64,000 bases of DNA, taken from NCBI RefSeq assembly GCF_003751505.1, contig NZ_RJVB01000001.1, positions 861,898 to 925,897 on the forward strand. Direction: 5' to 3'. How positions within the stretch are numbered: the first letter of the stretch is position 1; each line of letters begins with the position of its first letter. The notes beneath the pieces are model-generated. The model made no database searches. It worked only from the letters and a program-made list of their open reading frames with translations, and had not been told where the DNA came from. Of the stretch, positions 57,921-64,000 are shown piece after piece. A program made the translations under genes and the position numbers. This DNA is from Erwinia sp. JUb26 (GTDB lineage: Bacteria > Pseudomonadota > Gammaproteobacteria > Enterobacterales > Enterobacteriaceae).

Positions 57921-58692
57921 GTCATTAACGGCCAGCGGAATCAGCTATCAGCTTGGTCAACGCTGGCTGATTGAGGATATCTCACTCACGCTGAACCCCG
58001 GTGAACTGGTGTCGCTAATCGGACCAAACGGTGCCGGTAAATCGACCCTGCTGCGCCTGCTGACCGGTTTCTATACCCCGCAGCGTGGTCAGTGTTCGCT
58101 TAACGGCAAGCCGCTTGCGGGCTGGTCACCGGCAAAGCTATCACAGCAGCGGGCCGTGATGCGTCAGCAGACGACGATGACCTTCCCGCTAAGCGTGGCG
58201 GATGTCGTGGCGATGGGCCGCGCGCCCTGGCCCGGTCAGCCGCAGAAAGCGATCGTTCAGGAAGTCATGGCGCTGACCGGCTGCGCCAATCTGGCGAATC
58301 GCGACTTCCTGCAGCTTTCCGGCGGTGAACAGCAGCGGGTACAGCTGGCCCGCGCGCTGGCGCAGCTGTGGCAGCAGGACGGGCCGCGCGGCTGGCTGTT
58401 CCTCGATGAGCCAACCTCGGCGCTGGATCTTTATCATCAGCAGCACCTGCTACGCCTGCTGTCGCAGCTGACCCAGCGGCATCCGCTCAGCGTCTGCTGC
58501 GTGCTGCACGACCTGAATCTCGCTTCGCTGTGGTCGGATCGCGTGATGCTGCTGGCGCAGGGAAAACTGGTGGCCGAAGGCACGCCGGCCGACGTGCTGG
58601 ATGAAGAGACGCTGACGCGCTGGTATCACGCCGACGTGATGGTGCACCCTCATCAGATCGAAGGGGTGCCACAGGTGGCCCTACGCCGCTAG
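57913..58692 (+). CDS. hmuV: Hemin ABC transporter ATPase HmuV
   Basis: 259 residues. Walker [11 protein letters not shown]-loop RQQTTM, signature [13 protein letters not shown], Walker [14 protein letters not shown] and H-loop VLHDLNLA are all intact. It energises HmuU. The stop region overlaps the end of convergent selO by 4 bp. No outer-membrane heme receptor follows in this window. Confidence 0.96.
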   Translation: MDESLTASGISYQLGQRWLIEDISLTLNPGELVSLIGPNGAGKSTLLRLLTGFYTPQRGQCSLNGKPLAGWSPAKLSQQRAVMRQQTTMTFPLSVADVVAMGRAPWPGQPQKAIVQEVMALTGCANLANRDFLQLSGGEQQRVQLARALAQLWQQDGPRGWLFLDEPTSALDLYHQQHLLRLLSQLTQRHPLSVCCVLHDLNLASLWSDRVMLLAQGKLVAEGTPADVLDEETLTRWYHADVMVHPHQIEGVPQVALRR

Positions 58693-60128
58693 CTGGAGCA
58701 GCTGACCTCGATTTTTTTACCCCAGTCCGGCGGTCGACGGGCCAAATCGGCGAATTCGGCTACATCCTCAAACGGACTGGACAGCGCCTGGTGGAGTCTC
58801 ACCAGCGCGCTGGTGTCGTCCTGTTCCGCCTTCTCAATAGCCTGCTGTGCCAGATAGTTACGCAGCACCACCGCCGGATTAGCCTGCTTCATTGCCCTTT
58901 GGCGATCCTCATCGCTGCGCTCTTCCTGCAGGACCCGCTGACGCCAGACGTTATACCAGCCGTCAAACGCCTCGCGATCGATAAACTCATCGCGCAGCGG
59001 TGAGCGCGACTGCTGCTGCTCGCTGTCGCTTAACAGCCGGAAGGTGCGGGTATAGTCGCTCCCCTCGCGGGTCATTAACGACAGCAAACCGGTCAGAATA
59101 TCGTTATCGTGCCTGTCGGCGGTCATCAGCCCCAGCTTCGCGCGCATTTTATCGCCCCAGGCGCGCATCAGCTCGGGTTCATAATTTGCCAGCGCCTGTT
59201 TTAGCTGCTCGGTGGTCATCAGCCCGGAAAGCGCGTGAGCCAGACGATTCAGGTTCCACAGCCCAATCATCGGCTGATTTTCGAAGCTGTAGCGACCCTG
59301 ATGGTCGGTATGGTTGCAGATAAATTCCGGCTGGTAATCGTCGAGGAAACCATAAGGACCGTAGTCCAACGTCAGGCCGAGGATCGACATGTTATCGGTA
59401 TTCATTACGCCGTGGGCAAATCCCACGCTCTGCCAGTTGGCGATCAGCCGCGCGGTGCGCTTCACCACGTCGCTGAACCACAGCAGGTATTTATCGGCTT
59501 CATGCTGTAAATGCGGCCAGTGGTGACGAATGGCGTAATCGGCCAGCTCATTCACTTTTTGCTGATTGCCCGCGTAGTAAAAATGCTCAAAGTGACCAAA
59601 GCGCAGATGGCTTTCCGCAACCCGCAGCAGCATGGCACCGCGTTCGGTGGTTTCGCGGTAGACCGGCTCATCGCTGGCAACGATGGTCAGTGCGCGGGTG
59701 GTGGGGATCCCCAGCGCGTGCATGGCTTCCGAGGCCAAAAACTCACGCAGCGTGGAGCGCAGCACCGCGCGGCCGTCACCCATCCGCGACCAGGGCGTCA
59801 ACCCGGCTCCCTTCAGGTGCCAGTCCATTTTACGCCCGTCGGCCAGCTGCTGCTCACCCAGCAGCAGTCCGCGACCGTCACCGAGTTGACCCGCCCAGAC
59901 GCCGAACTGATGGCCGCTGTAAACCTGCGCCAGCGGCTGCATGCCGTCCATCAGGCGGTCGCCGCTCCACAGCCCCACATTCTCCGCGTTGAACAGGTCG
60001 TCGCCCAGGCCGAGTTCATGCGCCAGCGCCGCGTTGCGGTAAAGCAGACGCGGATTCGCCAGCGGTGTGGGCGATACGGCGCTGTAGCAGCCGCTCAGTT
60101 CCTGGAACCACGTATTATTAAATTGCAT
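58689..60128 (-). CDS. selO: Protein adenylyltransferase SelO (YdiU)
   Basis: Pseudokinase-fold AMP transferase that AMPylates redox proteins; 479 residues. Nucleotide-binding residues lie in [27 protein letters not shown] and the metal/active Asp in [24 protein letters not shown]. The C-terminus is VSCSS, with Cys rather than selenocysteine. It connects to the glutaredoxin system in E. coli. It is convergent with hmuV. Confidence 0.96.
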   Translation of the reverse strand: MQFNNTWFQELSGCYSAVSPTPLANPRLLYRNAALAHELGLGDDLFNAENVGLWSGDRLMDGMQPLAQVYSGHQFGVWAGQLGDGRGLLLGEQQLADGRKMDWHLKGAGLTPWSRMGDGRAVLRSTLREFLASEAMHALGIPTTRALTIVASDEPVYRETTERGAMLLRVAESHLRFGHFEHFYYAGNQQKVNELADYAIRHHWPHLQHEADKYLLWFSDVVKRTARLIANWQSVGFAHGVMNTDNMSILGLTLDYGPYGFLDDYQPEFICNHTDHQGRYSFENQPMIGLWNLNRLAHALSGLMTTEQLKQALANYEPELMRAWGDKMRAKLGLMTADRHDNDILTGLLSLMTREGSDYTRTFRLLSDSEQQQSRSPLRDEFIDREAFDGWYNVWRQRVLQEERSDEDRQRAMKQANPAVVLRNYLAQQAIEKAEQDDTSALVRLHQALSSPFEDVAEFADLARRPPDWGKKIEVSCSS

Positions 60129-60295
60129 GCTGTCTCCATCATTGCCCGCGGGAATATCCCCGCAGACAGATACTGGAGCTAGTGTAAATCGCGGAGCGCG
60201 GATAAAACACGGAGACTATGAAGGGTTATTCTGCTTTCTTCCCGCTGCATCGGATTAACGGGCCGGCAAAGCCGGTCAACGCCGCGCTTGTCCGG

Positions 60296-60754
60296 TTAGA
60301 TTCTTCGCGCCTGCCAGAACACTTTGCGCCAGTAAACGTTATCCAGTGAGGAGCGCATCACGCCCTGACTGGTCGAAGCGTGGATAAACTGATTGTCGGT
60401 GTCATAAATGCCCACGTGCAGACCGTTTTCGCCGCTGCCGGTCTTAAAAAACACCAGATCTCCGGGCAGCAGGTCATCTTTACTGATGCGCGTGCCTACG
60501 TCGGTCTGGGCTGACGTGGTGCGGGGCAGCTGTAAATCAAAGCGGTCGCGGAAGGTCAGATAGACAAAACCCGAACAGTCGACTCCGCCCCGGTTCATGC
60601 CACCGTAGCGATAAGGCGTGCCGTGCCACTGCGAGAGCTGATCGTCGAGCTGTGCAATCACCATTATCCGATCGGCCAGCTGCGTTTTAGGCGGAGGGGC
60701 ATGACTGCTGCAGCCGGCAAGAATAACGATCATCAACACAAACCAGTAACGCAT
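60296..60754 (-). CDS. nlpC: NlpC/P60 lipoprotein NlpC
   Basis: Probable peptidoglycan endopeptidase anchored as a lipoprotein; 152 residues. Lipobox LAGC gives Cys15 as mature N-terminus. Catalytic Cys in GVDCSGFVYL and His in GLHVGIYD. It lies downstream of btuD, as in E. coli. The neighbour ydiV of E. coli is missing between nlpC and selO. Confidence 0.94.
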   Translation of the reverse strand: MRYWFVLMIVILAGCSSHAPPPKTQLADRIMVIAQLDDQLSQWHGTPYRYGGMNRGGVDCSGFVYLTFRDRFDLQLPRTTSAQTDVGTRISKDDLLPGDLVFFKTGSGENGLHVGIYDTDNQFIHASTSQGVMRSSLDNVYWRKVFWQARRI

Positions 60755-60827
60755 AGCACACCATCCTCTGGAGTCGGAATATTAACTTTAGCGGCAAACT
60801 CGCCGTGCTGACAGCGTTAGCGTACGG

Positions 60828-61568
60828 TTACGCGAAGGTCGTCAGAAAAGGCCGCCCTTCCACCTGCAGCTGGCGGAAAGACACCTGATAGAGCGCTGAC
60901 AGGTGTTCCGGCGTCAGGATCTGCTCCGGCTTGCCCTGTAACGCGGGTTGCCCGGGCCGCATCAGCCACACGCAGTCGGCGTGCCGCAACGTATGGTTCA
61001 AATCGTGGCTGCTCATGATCACCGTTACGCCACGATTAAGCAGTTCCGGAATCAGCCGGTCAAACACGGCCTGCTGGCCGATATCCAGCCCCGTCATCGG
61101 TTCATCCAGCAGCAGCAGCTGTCCTTCCGGCTGGCTGACCTGTAAAAAAACGGCGGCGAGCCGAACCCGCTGCCATTCGCCGCCGGATAGCTGCCCCAGC
61201 GGACGCTGTAGCTTATCGCTAATCTGCAGCGCATCGGTAAAATGCATCAGCAGCGGCTCAGTGGCGGAAGCCTGCTGCACTTCGTGCATCATCAGATAGT
61301 GCCAGACCGGCATCTGCGCCGAGGGCGATTGCTGCTGCGGCAGAAAGGCGCGATGCCGGGCCAGACGCGGCCCGGCCCACTCCGCCAGCGGCTCACCGTT
61401 GAGCAGAATGTCTCCCTGCGCGTTGAGCAGGCCGGCCAGCGAGGCCAGCAGCGAGCTTTTACCCGCGCCGTTTGGCCCCACCAGATGGATCAGCTGACCA
61501 CGCTCAACCGCTGCGCTAAAGGGAAACAGACGCCGATCAACGCTTGCCTGGCGGATTTCCAGCAGCAT
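60828..61568 (-). CDS. btuD: Vitamin B12 ABC transporter ATPase BtuD
   Basis: 246 residues. Walker [10 protein letters not shown], signature LSGGEWQRVRLAA, Walker B LLLLDEPMTGLD and H-loop SSHDLNHTLRHAD. It works with BtuC (two genes upstream) and BtuF (elsewhere). The Q-loop LPQQQSP is typical of BtuD. It starts directly before the btuE stop. Confidence 0.96.
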   Translation of the reverse strand: MLLEIRQASVDRRLFPFSAAVERGQLIHLVGPNGAGKSSLLASLAGLLNAQGDILLNGEPLAEWAGPRLARHRAFLPQQQSPSAQMPVWHYLMMHEVQQASATEPLLMHFTDALQISDKLQRPLGQLSGGEWQRVRLAAVFLQVSQPEGQLLLLDEPMTGLDIGQQAVFDRLIPELLNRGVTVIMSSHDLNHTLRHADCVWLMRPGQPALQGKPEQILTPEHLSALYQVSFRQLQVEGRPFLTTFA

Positions 61569-62114
61569 TTAGCCCGCCAGCGCCTGTTTGATGGCGCTGA
61601 CCACAACCTCATCCTCCGGCTCCATATCCGGCGAGAAGCGCTGCAGTACGCGACCGTCGCGGCCAATCAGGAATTTTTCGAAGTTCCACAGAATATCGCC
61701 CGGCTGCTTCGGCGCGCGGCCTTTGCTGGTCATACGCTCGAGGAAACCACTGCCCTGCGGAGCCACGGCCTGTGGCTGTGCGGCAACCAGCTGCGCATAG
61801 AGCGGATGACGCTGCGGTCCGTTCACCTCGATTTTGCTGAACATCGGAAAGGTGACGCCGTAGGTAGTGCTGCAGAAGGTTTTGATTTCCGCTTCGGTAC
61901 CCGGCTCCTGCTCCAGAAATGCATTGCAGGGGAAGCCCAGCACCGTCAGCCCTTTATCATGCCAGGCCTTTTGCAGATTTTCTAACTGAGAGTACTGCGG
62001 TGTCAGGCCACATTTTGAGGCGACGTTCACCACCAGCAGGACATCGCCCTGCCACTGTGCCAGCGTGGTTTTCTCACCGTCCAGCGTAGTCAGTTCTGTT
62101 GCAAAAATGCTCAT
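61569..62114 (-). CDS. btuE: Thiol peroxidase BtuE (glutathione peroxidase family)
   Basis: 181 residues. Peroxidatic Cys in NVASKCGLTPQY, with the Gln and Trp partners (FPCNAFLEQEPG; ILWNFEKFLIGRDG). It reduces peroxides with thioredoxin or glutathione and is not needed for B12 uptake. The start MSIFATELTTL has CAGGA before it; 14 more in-frame codons upstream are not conserved. Confidence 0.95.
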   Translation of the reverse strand: MSIFATELTTLDGEKTTLAQWQGDVLLVVNVASKCGLTPQYSQLENLQKAWHDKGLTVLGFPCNAFLEQEPGTEAEIKTFCSTTYGVTFPMFSKIEVNGPQRHPLYAQLVAAQPQAVAPQGSGFLERMTSKGRAPKQPGDILWNFEKFLIGRDGRVLQRFSPDMEPEDEVVVSAIKQALAG

Positions 62115-62161
62115 TGAATATTCCTGTTTAACGTGGATGGATAGCCGCACAAGCACAGCGG

Positions 62162-63142
62162 CTAACGGTTGCTCAATAATAACCAGATAAAAATCGGTGC
62201 GCCCAGCGTGGCGGTGACCACGCCCACCGGCAGTTCAGCAGCGTTCAGCGCCACGCGGGCGATAATATCCGCCGCCAGCAGTACGCCCGCCCCGGCGAGG
62301 GCGCAGCCGGGTAAAAGAGTACGGTGATCGCTGAGGCCGTTCAGACGCAATATGTGCGGTACCACCAGGCCAATAAAGCCTATCGCGCCGGCCAGCGCCA
62401 CGCTGACGCCCACCAGCCAGCCAATCGCCAGCACCAGCAGGTTACGCCACAGCACCAGCGGCAACCCCAGCTGGCGGGCAGAACTTTCCCCCAGCGCCAG
62501 CAGGTTAAGCACCCTTGAGCGGGTGGTCAGCCAGAGCAAAACCGGCACCAGCGCCAGCATCAGCCAGCGCTCGTTCCAGCCAAGCCCGCCGAAGCCGCCC
62601 ATCATCCAGTACATTAACTGCCGCAGATCGAGGCTGCTGCTGAAATAAACCGCCCAGGTCATGATCGCGCTACAGACGATCCCCAGCGCCACCCCCGCCA
62701 GTAGAAGGCGGCTGCCGGAAAGATTCCTACGGGCGAAACGCAGCAATAACAGCGTGATAAACAGCGCTCCGGCAATGGCACTGACGCTCATCACCCACGG
62801 GTCGCCGTTACCCACAAACACGGCCAGCACCAGCCCGACGCCCGCCCCGGCGGAGACGCCCAGCAGGCCCGGTTCGGACAGCGGATTATTGAACAGTGCC
62901 TGCATCGTCGCGCCCGCGACCGCCAGCGTGGCTCCCACCAGCAGGACTGCCAGCGTACGCGGCAGGCGCAGCTGCCAGACAAACAGATCGGCATCGGCCG
63001 TTAGCCAGCGCGTAGGCGGGATCCAGCGTTCGCCAACGCACAGACTAAGCAGCAGCAGGAGCAGACAAAATATCGCCAGCGCGCCGAGCCAAATCCTTGA
63101 GCGCCGTTTTGCACGCGTAATCTGTTGAGAAAGCAGGGTCAT
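62162..63142 (-). CDS. btuC: Vitamin B12 ABC transporter permease BtuC
   Basis: 326 residues, ten TM helices of the FecCD family and the same length as E. coli BtuC. Family motifs [35 protein letters not shown] and [13 protein letters not shown] are present. First gene of btuCED. It lies between ihfA and btuE as in E. coli. Confidence 0.97.
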   Translation of the reverse strand: MTLLSQQITRAKRRSRIWLGALAIFCLLLLLLSLCVGERWIPPTRWLTADADLFVWQLRLPRTLAVLLVGATLAVAGATMQALFNNPLSEPGLLGVSAGAGVGLVLAVFVGNGDPWVMSVSAIAGALFITLLLLRFARRNLSGSRLLLAGVALGIVCSAIMTWAVYFSSSLDLRQLMYWMMGGFGGLGWNERWLMLALVPVLLWLTTRSRVLNLLALGESSARQLGLPLVLWRNLLVLAIGWLVGVSVALAGAIGFIGLVVPHILRLNGLSDHRTLLPGCALAGAGVLLAADIIARVALNAAELPVGVVTATLGAPIFIWLLLSNR

Positions 63143-63245
63143 AAGCGACGTTTTGGAGAGAAAACAGAGAGTTAATTTTAGAGGGAAATGGGGAAAATGG
63201 AAGTGCCGTTGACCGGAGATGAAAACTTTGCATCACGCAGAGATG

Positions 63246-63274
63246 AAAAAGGCCGCTTGCGCGGCCTTTTTGAA
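63246..63274 (-). terminator. ihfA terminator
   Basis: AAAAAGGCCGC/GCGGCCTTTTT with a TTGC loop lies just beyond the ihfA stop. On the minus strand it ends in a T-run and separates ihfA from btuC. Confidence 0.92.
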
Positions 63275-63283
63275 TTGCGAATA

Positions 63284-63583
63284 TCAGTCTTCTTTCGGTG
63301 TAGCGTTTTCTACCCGGCTCTTCAACTTCTGGCCAGGACGGAAAGTCACTACCCGACGGGCCGTAATCGGGATGTCTTCCCCGGTTTTCGGGTTACGTCC
63401 CGGACGTTGATTCTTGTCGCGAAGGTCGAAGTTGCCAAATCCTGACAGTTTGACCTGCTCACCGTTCTCCAAAGCACGACGCACTTCTTCGAAAAACAGT
63501 TCTACCAGCTCTTTGGCATCCCGTTTGCTAAGCCCAAGCTTCTCAAACAGATATTCAGACATTTCAGCTTTTGTAAGCGCCAT
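63284..63583 (-). CDS. ihfA: Integration host factor subunit alpha
   Basis: DNA-bending HU-family protein, 99 residues. N-terminal helices [20 protein letters not shown], beta-arm region [16 protein letters not shown] with the intercalating Pro. It forms a heterodimer with IhfB. The gene starts 4 nt after pheT and is transcribed from the pheST operon and an internal promoter. Confidence 0.99.
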
Positions 63584-63587
63584 AGGT

Positions 63588-64000
63588 TCAATCCCTCAAG
63601 GATGCTTGGAATCGCTCTTTCAGTGCCTCTACACATCTTGCAACGGTAGCGGCAATCTCCTCTTCTTCGAGTGTCCGGCTGGTATCTTGCAAAATCAGGC
63701 TGATAGCGAGGCTCTTGAAACCCTCCTCTACGCCCTTACCACGGTACACGTCAAACAAGTTTACGCCAACTACCTGATTTACGCCAACTTTCTTACACTC
63801 TGTGATGATATCTGCTGCCGGGACATTTTCAGCCACAACAACGGCAATATCTCGGCGGTTTGCCGGGAAGCGCGAAATGCTGCTGACATCAGGCAGGACG
63901 CGGTCTGCGACCTTATCCCACAGCAGTTCGAACACCACCGTACGGCCGTTAAGATCCAGTTTTCGCTCAAGTTCCGGGTGGACTACACCGATGAATCCGA
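63588..64000 (-). CDS. pheT: Phenylalanyl-tRNA synthetase beta chain, C-terminal part
   Basis: The final 137 codons; the 5' part is outside the window. The B3/FDX-ACB-type anticodon-binding tail is recognisable: [34 protein letters not shown] and the end [15 protein letters not shown]. It is nearly identical to E. coli PheT. Confidence 0.97.

Overview
This window is a chromosomal segment of an enterobacterium (Enterobacterales). The gene order follows the Escherichia coli backbone from rsxC through nth, dtpA, gstA, tyrS, slyA, nemRA, gloA, purR, cfa, pykF, lpp, suf, ydiJ, rprA, ppsA, aroH and btuCED to ihfA and pheT, and most proteins are close to full-length E. coli orthologues. Several blocks differ from E. 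coli: a heme-transport operon sits where hemP (ydiE) would be, a blue-light cluster lies between slyB and slyA, and sodB, lhr, ydiV and the ydiL-aroD block are absent from their usual places. Together with the base composition this points to a plant- or environment-associated genus such as Erwinia or Pantoea. That assignment is an inference; no species marker is present.

Layout. 1-3.5 kb: end of the rsxCDGE electron-transfer operon, translationally coupled to nth. 3.5-11.2 kb: dtpA and gstA on the plus strand, then a minus-strand vitamin B6 and housekeeping block (pdxY, tyrS, pdxH, mliC, anmK). 11.4-16 kb: slyB, then bluR-bluF with the divergent ycgZ-ymgA-ariR operon, then slyA. 16-23.3 kb: ydhF, ydhL, an inserted LysR/NAD(P)-binding gene pair, eptA with a PmrA-type box, then the electrophile-response genes nemR-nemA-gloA. 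23.3-33.4 kb: rnt, grxD, mepH, the tiny membrane protein ynhF, purR, punR/punC, cfa, ribE and mdtK. 33.4-43.8 kb: three tRNA-Val(GAC) genes, pykF, lpp, ldtE, the sufABCDSE Fe-S operon and an unknown gene behind a near-consensus Fur box. 43.8-50 kb: menI, ydiJ, ydiK, the sRNA RprA and an 850-bp gene-free gap holding two structured repeats. 50-64 kb: ppsA/ppsR, aroH, Fur-boxed hmuSTUV, selO, nlpC, btuD-btuE-btuC, ihfA and the end of pheT.

Functional themes are redox and iron homeostasis (rsx, suf, grxD, hmu, nemRA-gloA), envelope maintenance and stress (slyB, eptA, lpp, ldtE, mepH, nlpC, rprA), blue-light and biofilm signalling (bluRF, ycgZ-ymgA-ariR), and the pyruvate/PEP switch (pykF, ppsA, ppsR, with candidate Cra sites at pykF and ppsA).

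The least explained feature is the pair of ~200-bp GC-rich elements in opposite orientation between rprA and ppsA. Both are closed by 19-22-bp terminal inverted repeats. They share short identical blocks, and one internal hairpin differs between them by two compensatory base-pair changes, which suggests a structured RNA or a MITE-like repeat family. Other points of interest are recurring GTACAA motifs around the blu cluster, a perfect 23-bp palindrome in the long gap before dtpA, a hairpin separating sufE from sufS, and the unknown Fur-boxed gene beside suf.
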